Below, in pieces: positions 13,160-27,635 of a DNA stretch of 64,000 bases (its first letter is position 1; each line of letters begins with the position of its first letter). The DNA is from Temnopleurus reevesii (Eukaryota; Echinodermata; Echinoidea; Temnopleuroida; Temnopleuridae): NCBI GenBank assembly GCA_036244855.1, contig BQKZ01000303.1, positions 105,179 to 169,178 of the forward strand, read 5' to 3'. A program made the translations under genes and the position numbers. A model generated the notes under the pieces. It saw only the letters and a list, made by a program, of their open reading frames with translations, searched no databases and was not told the DNA's origin.

Positions 13160-13858
13160 CTGTAAGAAAAGCAAAGAAAGAAACAGAATCAATTTAATGC
13201 ATTTAGAATACTTATAATTTTCTACTAAGTGGTCTGCTGCAACAGTTGGTAGACAGGTAAATAAAAGGAGCAGGATCATTTACAGGCAAGGTGTGGGGAT
13301 GCGTAATCGGCCAATTAAAAAACATTAAAAAATTTAAAGCAAGGAGAATACTGATGAAAGTGCTCTCCTTCCATCGCCAAAGATTTATTATTCCCTTAAC
13401 AATTCCATATGCTGCACACAGCCACATAGAATTAAGACTACACTGGCGTCGCATCTAATCTCATCACATCTGAATTAGTCTAATATATTAATCTAATTGA
13501 TCCAATGCAACAAAGCAACAATGTTTTTACACATGCAGGGTTTGTAGTACTGTAAATGCTCTATGAAATGGTTGTTCAAATTGAAGGCGGCTGGTATTCA
13601 TTCACCACTTTTAATAAATGGACTCATTTCATGAAATAGAGCTCCAAACTTGAAAATTCTATCAAATCATGAAGGACTGAAATATTACCTAAAAGTTATT
13701 TCAAATAAGAAAAACAAAATAAATGTGACATACAGACTGAAAAACCTGTGAAATCAAACTATTCCTACGAAATACATAAATATTAGTATCATTATGCTGT
13801 AGTACAAGTACAATTTTAATTTTATTTCCCCCTCTTGTCCTCACTATATCCAACGTCC

Positions 13859-13864
13859 ACCCCC

Positions 13865-13899
<35 letters not shown>

Positions 13900-13979
13900 C
13901 CTGGACACCTATCTCTCTTTCTTAACATGCCTAACAAATGCTTTTGGCTTTCCCTCTTCCTCTCCACAATATCCCACTC

Positions 13980-14048
<69 letters not shown>

Positions 14049-14056
14049 CTCTCATC
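13859..14056. repeat. Poly-C and (CT)n microsatellite cluster
   Basis: A run of 16-17 C is followed by CT repeats, unique sequence, then about 70 bases of nearly pure CT (13984-14053). A related CT tract lies at about 14455-14498. Confidence 0.95.
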
Positions 14057-14452
14057 TCACGCTTAACTCTGCTCGCTTTTTCTTGTTAGAAATTATTAAT
14101 GGTTGACATTCTGATGCTCAACTGGAGTGAGTGCTTGACATTTTCACTGACGCAGCTTTCACTTGTCCACGATTTCCATGTATGTGTGTATACAAAGGTT
14201 GAGGGGAATTTTAATTAAATTACATGATGCAACAGGGGTGTTCTATTCCACATGCAGATATAAATTTAATGTCAGAGTCTCATTTGTCCTTGCTCTACAT
14301 GCATGTACAAGAGTCATTGATGACTGCTTGCATATTGCAAGCATTACATAATCATACATGTATGTTATATAATATATTCAAGAAAGATTCTTTCACTTAT
14401 CGCATTATATCATCACAGTTACTCTCTTAACATAGCGCTCAATTACTCTCTC

Positions 14453-14454
<2 letters not shown>

Positions 14455-14498
<44 letters not shown>
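14455..14498. repeat. (CT)n microsatellite
   Basis: About 22 CT units, uninterrupted except at the edges. Confidence 0.95.
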
Positions 14499-14501
<3 letters not shown>

Positions 14502-16513
14502 CCCTCTTTCTCCCCTCCCACTCATAGACAAGCATCTTAACAATCCAGAAGAATATCTTCATCTGTTGAATAATTCCTTTTACTATTCATACAGAGTATG
14601 ACCTATCCCTCTGTAAACTTTTACCATGCCTTCTATGCATGCAATGTCTACCCCATTCTGCTACAGAAATATATATTTATGATATCGTTATACATAACAG
14701 CAAAGAACTACTGAATTTATGTATTTACCGAATGATAACTGATACTAGAGGAGGCAACTCCATCAGCAACCTATTCAATGATGCATAAATTGTAATATGC
14801 TTCAATAGGACGTAAACTACATGTATGTCACTTACATCAGTTAATGATAGCTTTAAAGATCATTAATGTATGCATGCTGTCTCTTGTTATTTCTCCTTAT
14901 TAAAACACACATTTCTTGCAGCACATAACAAAGGAAAAAAGGGGGAACAGAGAGAAAAAAAAAAAGAATTTTCATCCCTTTCTCATTCCTACTATTTGAA
15001 CAGCCAGAACCTGTCAAGTTACCTTTTCCCACATGACCTACTTACAATGAGCAGCTCATGCACAAAAGGCCCCTATGGCATTTAAGTTACCTTCGACAAT
15101 GTGAATCTAAAAGTCTAAAACAGAAGAGTGCATATATTTCATCATCCTCGAATGCCAAGGCCATTTAATTGCATTTTCCCCTGATGATTTTAAAAGACCA
15201 AGGCTACTTGAAAAAAAGGTGAAATAGTTAATAATAATCCGATTAATGTGATGGACAAACGTGCATCCACTTTATTTTTATTTCTTTTTCTTCATTCTTT
15301 ACAGGGTATGACAGAGCAGTTCAAAATCAATTGATGTTTTGAGATCTTTATTGACAGAAATGTAGGAGTATTTTATTTTGGGCTAATCATGGAACCCTGG
15401 TTTTAAAACCCCAAGGAGTGAACAATCAAAGAAATATGCATGCTTGAGAAATTATTTTTCACATTTTTTCACAAAAATCTAAGTCAATGACAAAGCATTC
15501 AAGCAATGAACATCCAGAACCTAGTCTGCAGAGGACAGTGTATAGTTATACGTGTACAGTGTATACTATGAGAATAAGAGATCAAGGCATAATGAGAGGG
15601 GATGCGGATAACAGAATTTGGAATATACCAGAAAAAGAAGGGTGTAATATAGAGAGGTTTAGTTTAGAAGAAACAGAGAGCCACAAGCTCAAAGAAATAA
15701 ATCAACATTATTCATGAAGCAACAACTTTAGTAGAAGATGAAGTTGATAGCCTGTATGACGAAAAAAAGAGAGAAAGAGAGAGAGAGAGAAATATGCAAG
15801 AGAGGGACAGATGGACATTAAAAAGAATAAAAGAGAGTGGGAAAGAAAAAGGAAAATGCGGGGTGCATCTCTTTTCGTGCATTGATGAACTTCATGCATT
15901 ATTACATCCAATCTACAGCGGGTACGAGGCTCCGACACTCTGCAATGTTTTAGTTTTTGTTCTTCTTCACGGTTAGTTTAAGGAGAGGGGCTTGAAAGTG
16001 GGAATGATTTTCCAGGTACTGGAAATATTTAGGTTAACACATCGCATGAGGGGTACTTTTTGTGATAGTAATTAAACGGCTTCAAGATATACATGCTGTA
16101 TGCTTTCATGCCTTATAAATTTGTAAATACATCTCCAATCCTGCATATGCTGCCATTTTTCATCAGGTTTTCCTCCATAACTGATGGGTTTCAACCCACA
16201 TTTGCATATTATTGGATATTCATATTATGGAACAGTTTTTACATGTATGTGTTTTTTTCCTACCATAAAATATACTTTTAAATCTAAAAACTGTAATTTG
16301 CAAGACATTTAATAAAGATAAAAAATTCCCAAAGTTCAATTGAAAAGGCATTGCATGATTGAATAAAGAATCCTACATACACGAATGTGTACATGGTAAT
16401 CCCCCCATTACATTTTCCATAATTTTTTCTTCACCCATTCTTGGATATTCTCATGCTGGAAAGTTGCAAATTAACTGCATACCAGTTGCCAAGTGATATG
16501 TAGATGCGTTCGA

Positions 16514-16517
<4 letters not shown>
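14499..16517. other. AT-rich non-coding DNA
   Basis: A GAGA tract lies at about 15765-15795. Frames of 60-76 codons here have no recognisable motif or splice context. Confidence 0.55.

Positions 16518-16551
<34 letters not shown>
16518..16551. repeat. Poly(A) tract, 34 A
   Basis: A pure A run with no recognisable gene copy or target duplication around it, so a retrotransposed origin is not shown. Confidence 0.9.
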
Positions 16552-16556
<5 letters not shown>

Positions 16557-17219
16557 AGAAAACATTGGTACTGATTGGTGCCTTCCTATCAAGTGCAAAT
16601 TGTCTCTATCCCTCCCCCTCCTGTCAATGTCCATATACCTCTATTTCTTTTACCCTAATTGCTATCATCTGAAGATGTGAACACATTACAGGCACCTCAT
16701 TTTCTTTTAATCTTTCCATGAACCTATACCTACATGTATTACTTCTTTTTCCCTTATCTTTCCCATTATCCACCTCTTGTCATTGTTTATTTGTTATTCA
16801 TGCATCTCTCTCTACACTATTTCTCCCTCTCCTCTGCCTCTTCCTCTTTCCCTTCCCACTCTTTCTTCTTCCCATCCCCTTCTCACTCTCTCTCCCAGGC
16901 CTGATCTATCTCCATCTTGTACACATTTCAATGGAGGTATGTGCATTTATAATTATAATATCACTTACAAAGAGAACATCTCAAAATAAATTTGAATTTG
17001 CCATGAGACAGACGAAGTGCACGTCAGTCCTTATGGGATGCTTGAGGTCGCATAGGGAAGACGGGTCACATTAATTTTTTTCCAAGACCGGGTGCAAATC
17101 TGGGCCAAAACAAATTGATCTGACTGCCTGTGGGTTTCTATGGCTGACCAAATCGCATCTGGAACTTAATCAAAACAAGGATTTTGACATGCTGCTAGAT
17201 AATGAACATTTAGTATTAC

Positions 17220-17285
17220 ATTTTCGTAGTGGTTTTATTTTCGTGAATTTCGCGGTTTTGGCGTCGCGAAAATTTCCATTCTACA
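17220..17285. repeat. CpG-rich TTTCGCG repeat fragment
   Basis: Contains TTTCGTGAATTTCGCGG and GCGTCGCGAAAATTTCC, a striking CpG cluster in AT-rich DNA. Similar TTCGCGAATTTCGCG motifs are known to me from dispersed repeats of marine invertebrates. No partner end was found. Confidence 0.4.
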
Positions 17286-17539
17286 TGATCCACATTCATA
17301 TGTGTACAAACACAATCAAAAACTTGAAAATAACAACACGCTAAAATGTTGAAGTAATAAAAATGGGTAATAAATATGCTCTTTAATACCAAAATGAACA
17401 AACTTTATTTCTTACTTGGATATAATTCCGACATTTAATATGGCATGACTTCAGATTATTGATAACTAAATCCTATATACTACACATTTGACCTGGTACA
17501 AGTCAGGAGTGAAACAAAACAAGAGTTAGGCGTAACCTA

Positions 17540-17706
17540 AGGGGTGTTTAACACCAAGATAAGAAAGACTTTAAGAATGACTTTAAGGTAGTCTAGTATC
17601 AGTTCTTGAGCTAAATGATCGAGAATCATGTGCGTATTACAATCATTAATGTACTCCAGTCTTTAAGGTCGTTCTTAAATTTGAAACGGATTGGGTGAAC
17701 ACTGCC
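17540..17706. mobile_element. Probable diverged inverted-repeat element
   Basis: GGTGTTTAACACC and ACTTTAAGAATGACTTTAAGG on the left are imperfectly mirrored by CAGTCTTTAAGGTCGTTCTT and GGGTGAACACTGCC on the right. The interior has no ORF. Confidence 0.45.
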
Positions 17707-20700
17707 ATGGACTTACATACAAATACAAGCAATTGTAACTTCATATTATAACCTATTACTTGATGTGAATCAAATCCTGGATGTGAGACTGGTCCTATGG
17801 ATACATGCAACACTCTGGTATGTGAGGAATGTTGGTCTACTGGGGAACTATGTCACTTCTCTATTACCTAGTATATGAATGGTCTCATACACAGCACTAT
17901 ACCATTCAAAAAGAGTTGCAATATATTAAGCCAGTACATAATTGATTTTTTTTGTTCTGAACCATTTCCCTTTTTTTCAGCATGAATGAACAATGATCAA
18001 CAATAACAAATTTTTAAAGGAAAGATATTTCTGCATACAGGTACATAACATGTAAAGCCGAAAACAGTGTGCATTTATGCCAATTTTATTTTTATTTAAA
18101 CCAAGTCCTAAAGTTTCAGGGGCAACCTGCTTTCTTTTTCATGGGGTAAAAAACAAGTTCTGATATTCAGAATGCATACAGGTACATGTATAGCAAATCA
18201 AATATCCATTTCAAGTTCATTTTAGAGTATAAAACGTGAGATTACATATAATAATAATCTATTTTGTGGCTACTGTAAAATACAAACTTTTATTTCTTTT
18301 ATTTTATCTGTGATCACATTTTACCTACAACTGCTTTGGTATTACGAGGGGTGGTGTTGTAAGCTACAGCACTTAGAATTTTCAACATATAAGACAACTT
18401 TTCATCAAAAAATTAAGATGTATTCAACTTCATTCTAAATTTAGTTATTCTTCAGCAATATCTACAATGAACAAATTAAAGTGGACAACTAAGACATTGC
18501 TTTTTACAGCAAACTCAGATTTTTCTTCTGAATAATCCTGCAACATAGTTTCAATAAACATTGAAACATTCAATCCACGTGCAATTCTCTGGGAAGCAAA
18601 ATATTTTAACCAAGGGATATAAGCCCATATTGATAATATGTAATCACACTTTATTGGATAATTTTTGCATGCTGGGAACATTAAAGGCACTCCCCACATA
18701 ACATTGGTTGACCAATCATCTTGTTAAGATTCTTGACCCATATTAAAATTCTGTTTAAGCTCCATTAGCCTGATAGTCTAATTTTTTATACTGGCCTCGA
18801 CCTAGCTAAGAAACACAAATGTAGATCACAGAGATCAGGGGACTATCCCCCATGAACATGTGATTATAGTTGTTGCTAATAGGCAAACCTAAAAAAGAGG
18901 GGTAACATTCAAATTCTCGTTTCTGATAGGATGAAAAGACTTTTATAAAAGCTGGTCCAGAAGCAAGTCATAAAACACCATAACCTGCAGCAAGCAGCTG
19001 ACCAGGTGAGACAGTGGATCTGCCTATAAAGTTCTATGCAACTTGATGGTAAATGGGCCAATGTATCTTAATATAGGCTTCTTTTTGGAGCATCCAATAT
19101 CCAATTACTGATTATGACTGTTCGTGCAATCATGTCAAAAGATCGTCTCCTACACGTGTACATTGTGTAAAAAATATCCCCATGTAGTTTTTAAATCTAC
19201 AGTGTTTATGGGTAAGGTACATGTAGGAGAAAGGTACATGTAGGGGAAACTGTATTAGGACCTGTAATAATTAGCAAGATGTATCTGCTATTCTTACATT
19301 ATCACCTGTTAATTGAATGCCTTGCTACAAACCCAAATGGACTATAATATCACACTGGACATATGAAAAATGAGAAGTACCCCTTATTTTAAGTAACATT
19401 CATTTTTAAACTGATGGGTATCCAGCAAAATATTTTGGCAATGGGATATAATTTTTCCTTCCAAATTTCAGCAGTTAATCAACTTTTTATGGAAACACCA
19501 GCATGTAAAAAACATAGTAAATTTCATAACATCGGTGCATATACCCCAGCCTATGCTCCACAAAAATAAATAGGTCAGCATCAGACTCGATAATTCAGTG
19601 AAAAAAAACGGGGTAATAATGGGGTTACAGTATGTAGTACAATGCAGATTCATAAAATTTAAAGAGAAGTATAGTTCTTTAAATTTGAAGTTACAGTTAT
19701 ATTTTAAAAAATAATAAATATGTAGTGTATCCTGGAAGCTTTTTTTACAGCACTGTCCACTGATAAGATGCTTCATGGACAAGATATAACAACAGACAGG
19801 AAACGGATTCAACCCTTTGGGAGACTGTCAAGATATCCATTTCCATTTAAAATTATCCCAAAAACAGAAATGTAACACTAAGATTTCCTGTTCCCTTATT
19901 CTATCTACCAACCTTTACATTAAATGTATCCTGTTTTTAGTTGACAGATCAAATAAACAAATAGAATGATCTTCACAATTTTTAAAAGGACATTTCCAAA
20001 TACTATTCAAAACATTTCCCAATGACTTCAAGGATTTAATTAAGAAATGTTGTAGTCAGAACACTTCTAGCAAAGTCAATTGCATTCTAGTACAGTACAT
20101 ACACACAACCTTATGTTTGAATCATTTATGATAAATATGGTAAACATATTTTTTCCAATAATGAATATTGAGAAGTCTGACATTTCTAATAACCAAAATA
20201 TGACTGATCGAAATACCCCCCCCCCCCCCAATAAAAAAAAGGAAAAAAAGAGAAAAATATGAATATTCATAAATCAAGTCCCACCAGCATACATTCAGAA
20301 GTGTAATCAAGGGCATATTCTGCAAGGAACTGTAAATTAGCTTCTTTGTGCGAAAGTTTCATGTCAGTATTATTATTCCTTGATTATTTCAATATGGAAT
20401 TGTTTAATGAAATCCATACAAAGCATGAACTATTCCGATTATCTATGCTTTGTCATCATGTCAACCACATTCCTCCATCTTGGATGAAAATTCACATACT
20501 GTACAATAAGGGTAGGACATGAGATATTAACCCTGCTATTTGCTCTGTCAGACTCTGGGGCTACTCTGACCTTTAAAACATAGCGCTCGGCGCATTTTCT
20601 TCCCACCAAGCTTTGAAATTAGGAGTTAAACTTTGCCCTATATGAGATACCCGTCACGCACACTGAGGGATTCGGAGCGGGGTTCTGCACTTCTCTTTCC

Positions 20701-22892
20701 TTTCGATACTGCTAATGGACATACATGTACACCGAACATTTACAAACATAGGACAGCCTATGAGAATGATATTGATTAATCAATCAATCAATCAGAGACA
20801 AATAGCAGAAGAACAATTTTTCACTTTTACTGCAAGAAGTCTACTGTAGTACCTGTGCTTGCTAATAATGAACATGACATTTGTGCATAATAGTAGTTAA
20901 TTGGTTACAGTCAAGAGAATGTTGAGCTTGAACAAAGCAGAATTGATATTTTGAGAGATCCCTCTATGGGTGAACAATTTTAAGGCCAGGTATCTGGGAG
21001 GAATGTGTGCAATGGTGCAATGACGGGTATTTGTGCAATCATGGAATTCCTTGGTGCAATACAATTAACATTCCAAATTCAACTAAAACCTTGACCTATG
21101 TAAATCATCTAATAACATTTTGATTGAATCAAATGTCCGCGCATGGTTATCACTATTTAGTCCTAGTTTGTCCATTAAAAAAATCTGAATTTTCCCTAAA
21201 ATATTCTTTAATCATTTTCAAAATCACCTTGTGTGGACAATATCTTGCTTTAATCTTTTTTTTCTCATGTTAATTTTTGCATGATCTTTTCTTATGCAAG
21301 TGCAGACCATACAAAAAGGATTCATATGCACAATATATAACTATATATTTTTGTGAGCATCAACCTAAAAAAAATTGCATGAGAATCAATATTTAAGAAA
21401 ACAATGCTCACAAGAGTAGACCTACAGTGTGCATGTATGTACTGAACAAGGGATTAATTGTCAGCTACTCAACAAAACTTCATGAACATAAGATTCCAAT
21501 TCAATTATTTTTTACAAAAGTATTTGGGTTTCCAGTCTACCAATTACCTCATAACCTCATTGTCTCCATACATGTATAAAAAAGGTTAGACATAAAACCA
21601 CATTAACCATTTTACAAGACCAAAGAAATTCTAGGACAGTATCAACATTCATGTTCACACAACTATGCCAATGTTGTCACACCCAATTCCTAACCTCACA
21701 GAAAAAAAACACTGCTAAAAAAACTAGGGATTTTATTCTAACTGCACTTCAGAATTCTTGCACTTTTCAGGATGTCTACTAGAGCAAGAGACATCTTCAA
21801 TATCATAGATTGAAGTGAAAAATGTGTGAAATTGATTATAATGTTTGATGACATTTGAAACATTATGCATTTGGTTTTCTTGATAATAAAACCTTGATTA
21901 AAAAATCATATAGACATTCAAGATTGATCCTTTCATTTTTAGCAGTGTATAAGGCACTGCACAGGGAAGGATTAAAATTGCCATTCCATCAAATGGTTGT
22001 CACTAGCAGTTTTATTATAATACTAGGTTTCTTATTTGAGCAACTGTGAGATTCTGTTTAAACAAATTTCCCAGGTCTGTCCTAAAAAAGGTAAATAGAT
22101 TTCAACCACATTTCAGACAGTCAAGGGTTTACAGCATATACATTGCAAAATTTCAAAGATTCCTACTATCCGTTCTGAAAAAAAAATCAATATCTCTATA
22201 CACTGTATTTACAAACTCTCATGCAATATGAAATTCACATTAAAAATCCACCGAGAAATATTACAATTTTAAAATTTGTGATTTTCAGGCTTCCGAACTC
22301 TAATAATGGAAAAAGAGAAATAATTTTCTAAAAAGGAAAAAGGAAGAAGGAAGAAGGAAGTTTCTAATAAGACTGTGTATTAGAATGATCAAGAGAAATA
22401 AGAACATTCTTTTGCAATAACATTGTAACTTTCTCAAAACAAATTCTCATTCTTTCCTCAAAATTCCTAATGGTTGGGAGATCTGAATTTTAATCAACTT
22501 GAATAGATTGTTTGTTTTTTCAATCTCTGATAAACAAGAAGGAAAAGTATTCATTGAAGCAGAATAAATAGGAACAGAACCATAATTTTTCTCATGATGG
22601 ATTGTCCCTGGGTGTGAACATCATCATTATTACTCTACAGCAAAGATGGCACACATTTTTTCTATGTTATCAATGGCAGCTGGGGACTTGGACAAATTAT
22701 AATTTTTTTGCGACTAAAATTGCTTTTTATCAAAATGGTTTTTAAAAAATTGCGGCAAATAATACTGTAGTGTACCAACCTGACTCTTCTTGTCTCCCTC
22801 CTTGTGTGAATGACAGCACTGATCTATTCTTCTTACAAGACTTTGATGTGTTGTGCTAATGATTACATCTAATTGCTGCTTAATCACCTTAC
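17707..22892. other. AT-rich non-coding DNA
   Basis: Contains a C run at 20217-20230, a short AATC repeat at about 20775-20793 and the CpG block at 20560-20720. No exon with two good splice sites was found. Confidence 0.55.
20560..20720. other. Short CpG-containing block
   Basis: Contains AGCGCTCGGCGCATTTTC, CCCGTCACGCAC and TTCGGAGCGGGGTTC in otherwise AT-rich sequence. No frame or splice pattern was seen. It may be a regulatory element or part of an unrecognised repeat. Confidence 0.25.
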
Positions 22893-22930
22893 ACCATGTA
22901 TCTTATTAAGGTTTGAAATGTTGAACTTAT
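22893..22930 (-). CDS. Candidate 38-nt exon, product not recognised
   Basis: A very strong acceptor (TTTTTCTTTCTTTCTTTGCAG) precedes the exon on the minus strand, and GGT|GTAAGG follows. The open frame, after two leading bases, reads KFNISNLNKIHG and ends in phase 0, which could join the 29-nt candidate at 13131-13159. The pyrimidine run is partly a CTTT simple repeat, so the acceptor may be fortuitous. Confidence 0.25.
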
Positions 22931-25322
22931 CTGCAAAGAAAGAAAGAAAAAAATTATATCTAAGTAAATTGGGTACCTGCAATGTGTAATCTAACGGAAT
23001 ATCTTAAAACTATGAATTTAGATGGGTTTAAATATTTAGAGCAGTAATGTTGAGTTTCATTGAAGATATTACACACAAAACCCCCGACTAGATTCTCAGT
23101 TAAATGCAATTTTATGGTATTGGCTTTGGCTCAATTTCATGTAATGCAGGATGAAATTATGCCCTATACTTCTAGTAGGATCATCACAGTCACCCACGAT
23201 GCCATAAATTTTGTATTCAGGCAGCAATAGAGGGTCTTAAATTCATGATGTACTTGGCAGAAACGAGCCTCGATTCATCCCGCTGTCCAATTAAACCTGT
23301 CCCAGTTTCACCCACAATACGGTTCGTTCACATGAAGGATGCTTCACATTTGGAGAACATATTTTGTCTAGAATATGTAGAAATTTGATTGTTTTTCAAA
23401 TCGCGTTTTTCTGTTGAGCACTATTATATAATTATACTGCCCAGATAATGTGATATCTTTGGAAAGATACGGCCTTACTTGGTTAACCTTGCTAAGAATC
23501 ATCAGTTCTGATCAAGAAAATTTTGAAGTTTTAACATATTAATATAATATTACAAAGTGTAAAGAATTAAAATGCAGCTTAAGAATTTAATTTTGAGAAA
23601 ATTAGTTTGGTTGACAGGATTTATTTTCCAAATCAACAGACTGTTCAATGTGATAGAGAATGAATATAGTAATAGGGACGTCTGACCTGTAGCATTTTCA
23701 TTGGTGCATTTTCATAGGCCCATTACAAATAATTTTAACACAGATGCTATCAATAATAGCATACCTTTGACTTTGCGGATATAGAATAGTACGAACAACT
23801 TGATATTCTGCTCAATGATGCTTAATGTTTTACATATAAAGTTTAGTTTTTAAAAGTCCCTTTTGCAGGGGAATAGCAATGATGATATTCAAATATAATC
23901 CTTTACTATTCATTACAAAAGATGACATAATATGTTAAATTACAAAAAGCACATACATCGTACATATTCATCACTTGTAAGCTGAAACTCAATAATTCCC
24001 ATTAGTCTGATATTAACTGAAGTAGCCAGCTATTAGTCAAACATCAAACCAAAGATATCTTCCAATTGTGAATTTTCAGCTGGCAAAAATACAGTTGGGT
24101 ACTAGACACATTATTTTCACTCAAAATAATCTCAAGATTGTTCTAATGGGGTTGATTTTTTTCGAACAGTATACCAAAAGTCCAAGCAATACTTTTCACC
24201 ATAGGAAGATCTGCCTTTGACAACACAACAGTTTGCTATTAAAGCAGTCACTTTCAGATAAGTTTTATATCCAGAAGAACCTGCTTTTGTTCCAGTTGAG
24301 CAACAGTTGCTATCATGGCGCTCCAATACCTTTTTGTTTTTGTTTTTTTTTGCATTTGAAAGTTCAATTTCACTATTAACTACCTGACATATGAAGCTGA
24401 TTAATATTTATCTCAAAAGGTTATGGAATGAGGAATTAAAGAAACTACATGTAGATTAACAGTCAAAATATGACCTTTCTCTGATATTCATGTGACAGGT
24501 CACGTATAAGTCACCATCATACAAAACCATCTTTGTGATGAACGCAATGAAAAAAAGAATTAACATGCATTTTTATCTAGAATGAATGCCAGAAGTACAT
24601 TTACTCTACTTAGTATTCCCAAAGCCAAGCATCAATAATTTCATAAAATGAGGTAGATTTAATGATGACACTTTTATTTTGTTCTATACATTGGTCATTC
24701 ATCTCAACAAGTTGCAGGAGAAACAACACAGCCATGTGAAACCTATGATCTACCAATGCTTGCTACTTGTATGCAAATATGATACACCCTGTAATCTATG
24801 CAAGCCTCCATGTTTCTATAGCGTATGATGACCAAATGTATTCAGGTGAAATATCTACAAGTACAAACAAATAATTTCAAACAACCATAAATTATAACTA
24901 TGTTTATCTAGATTTTAAAACAGGCATGAACAATTTTGGGTGGACATTGTAAAATGAATGTGTGACACAAATTTTAATGCCTCCTTGATTGATAGGGTTT
25001 CATGCAAATCAAACGATAGAGAGAACTTGAACATTGTGCTACATTTAGATGAATATTTGTGCATTATCCTAGCTGTATGTGTACACGCATGTATGTTTAC
25101 AGCATTCCAAAGAGACTGGCATGATCTCCAATACATCCCCACCACACGAAGAGAAAATCTATTAATTTGGGCGTAAATGAGAAGCAGGTTTCGTTTCACT
25201 TGCTCCATTCTAAATGATACCTGATAGACCCATTAGCATGAATTAGTGATGATGGAGATATGGAAATTGCATTTGTCACTCTTACTGGGAAGATGAGTGC
25301 ACATTGGCACAATTTATTACAC
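22931..25322. other. AT-rich non-coding DNA
   Basis: Besides the block at 23130-23350, short overlapping frames on both strands near 24915-25208 have no recognisable motif. Confidence 0.5.
23130..23350. other. Less AT-rich block of unknown role
   Basis: The segment around AACGAGCCTCGATTCATCCC and ACAATACGGTTCGTTCAC differs in composition from its flanks and lacks simple repeats. No supported exon or element was found. Confidence 0.2.
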
Positions 25323-25396
25323 CTCCCTCACAAACGCTCTCTCCTGAGCCACTCTTCTCAAACCTTGCATACTTTCCAAGATAATGGAGGGAATTT
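25323..25396 (-). CDS. Candidate exon, product not recognised
   Basis: The acceptor is TTAATTTATCTAG and the donor GAG|GTGTAA, or the alternative GT|GTAATA. Two frames are open across the block. One reads LESMQGLRRVAQERAFVRE, the other contains YLGKYARFEKSGSGES. The first looks like an amphipathic helix, but the double open frame weakens the case, and neither was recognised. Confidence 0.2.
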
Positions 25397-25711
25397 CTAG
25401 ATAAATTAAGTCAGAAAACTGTGATAGGTGTTTTAAAAATGGCTGTAGTATAAATTTGATGTCTTTTTGGAATTTAAGTCTTATACAAAACAAAATAAAT
25501 TCATCTGACAACTTCTGTCACTATATTCTGGATGTATATTTCGTTAGACACATGATCTTATTCTAAAAACTTAATAGGACGTGCTCAAATATCAGCCAAG
25601 TAAGTAGAAAAGCCATTATATTTCAGTAAATTTTCCATGAACTAAGATGAGGCATATGTGGAATTTTGCTGAACAGTTCACCAAGGAAACAAATGCATAA
25701 GTAATACTCAC

Positions 25712-25756
25712 AAAAGCCAGATGAAGCCAATGTATTCCATTGGGCATCTACAATTT
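25712..25756 (-). CDS. Candidate exon upstream of the 25.3-kb one, product not recognised
   Basis: A strong donor (TTTT|GTGAGTATTAC) ends the block. The acceptor ATTGAATCAG is weak. One frame reads IVDAQWNTLASSGF, and a second frame is also open. Spliced to the 25.3-kb candidate, one phase gives a stop and another stays open, so the pair is only tentatively linked. Confidence 0.2.
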
Positions 25757-26601
25757 CTGATTCAATGTGATCAACAGGCGTACAATGAATCAACCAATAA
25801 ATACACTGTACACTCAACATTAATTGAAAATCTAGTACAATAGCCAGATACTATTGAGGACATAACATTTCCTCTGGCGATATGTGTTTTATATGAAGAT
25901 CCTATATCTGCATATCACTCTCCCATGGAACTGTACGCTATTGCTCTAGATCCAAAATACAAAAAAAAAATTCTTGAAGGAAATTACAAAATTCTTGGAA
26001 TGTGGTTAACTTTGTGTGTATGCGTCATAATTCTTTCTCACACTGTTTGAAGTAGGGAATTTCCCATGTACCAAATTGGGATGGACATTGCCCAAAATGT
26101 GGTTTAATTTCCTTGTATTTTATTTCCATCAGGTTTTTAGCATACACTTTATTTAATAAAGGTAAGCCCATTTCTCACTCATGGAACCTGTTTAGATTGT
26201 AAAACTCACTAAATCTAATTGGAGATGTGAAGTTATATAAACTCATTTGGTGATTAAAACAAATACGATATAACATCTCCCAAAATGAACAGACTTAATG
26301 TACATGAAAATCAAATTTCATTACTCTTGAGGCTGCACTCATACAGTACTACTAGTCCTTAGATTTAATATGTTGACATTACACGCAAGATTACAACAAT
26401 ATTATAAAGACATTTTGTATATGTAGAGGCATAGAGATATTGTTTGTAACAGCCCGTTAATTGTTCATTGTTTCTTACTTCATTGTAAATAGCATTTGTA
26501 TTTTAAGCATTTATGTTTCGCTGATCAGGCTATGCTGAATAAATATTCGTGAATAAAATAAAATATATACAGGGTATCTCTTTTGCAAGTGGTCATTTTA
26601 G

Positions 26602-27112
26602 AGCCCAAGTATAGTTTTGGTAAAAGCGAATATTTTTATAGCCAAATTTTGTCTTCAAATCTACTTAAAAAGAAACATGATATCATGAACATGTTGTACA
26701 AAAGATTGTACGAAAAATTAACAAGTTTTGGAAAAGTTATAACCTAAAGTGTGGAAAATATTTTAGCGTCGTAGCCCCCGACGCGAATTCAATATTTTCT
26801 TTCTTAACAAAGGACAGCTTCTCATGAATAGAATTGGATAAAAATTTCAGAATTTATTCTTTATGTATTCCTTTTTAGCATGCTTTAATAAAATCTTGGA
26901 AATAATTTTCTATATGCCCGATAAGAAGCAAAATATTGTTATAACCAAGAGAGGGCGCTAAATACGATTTAACGGTCAAATTCAAATTTTCAAAAGAATT
27001 CGCTCGTAGAAAAATATGCTATGATCTTGAAATGTGTATAGAAACTATATGTCATGGTATATATCCCCAAAATTCACATTTCTTTAATCTTTACCAAAAC
27101 TATACATGGGCT
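26602..27112 (-). mobile_element. Family A MITE, copy 2 (511 bp, inverted orientation)
   Basis: Reverse complement of copy 1 with few differences and the same inverted ends. The right flank is TTAA (27113-27116); the left flank is TTAG, one change from TTAA. The interior shares GCGTCGNNGGCTACGACGC and AGCGCCCTCTCTTGGTTATA with copy 1. It lies in the region between candidate exons at 25.7 and 27.5 kb. Confidence 0.85.
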
Positions 27113-27517
27113 TTAAAATTCAATTTCTAAATAAGTGCTTTGACATGGACAACCAGAATTGAAAATGCTTTATTTGATAAAAAGTACTTTCAAAATAAGC
27201 AGCCAAACAGCTGAAACAAATTTAATTTACATTATAAAATAATATTATTAAAAAAAAATTATAGGCAACAACAAAATATTGAAAGAACTACATGTATGAT
27301 ATCACACTGTAAGCTTTATCTATCAGACTTAATCCCTGTACATGCCAATCTACCATGGATCATTAAAGTGTGATCAACGTTGGGCTCATGTCATTTCTAA
27401 AGCTCTAATTCAAAGCTTTCTGTAATTAATCAAGAAGAAACAACACAAAACACATTTTTGCATTTGATTAATGTTTCTTGATTTCCCTCTCCAATTTCCT
27501 ACATGGATTCTGTACAG

Positions 27518-27635
27518 TTTGTAACAGGTTTTGATGCGGCAGCTCATAAACTTGATCATACCTCTCATGGCACCTCACATGAAGGTCCTTACCCCCAACC
27601 TACATTTATCTACAATGGCAAATTGCCACATCCAG
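27518..27635 (+). CDS. Candidate plus-strand exon, product not recognised
   Basis: The block lies between an acceptor (TGGATTCTGTACAG, with TTTCCCTCTCC further upstream) and a donor (CCAG|GTAAATC). The phase-0 frame is open for 39 codons and contains FDAAAHKLDHTSHGTSHEG and PQPTFIYNGKLPHPG. It is less AT-rich than its flanks. Another frame is open over much of the same stretch, so coding status is uncertain. A conserved non-coding element is an alternative. Confidence 0.22.
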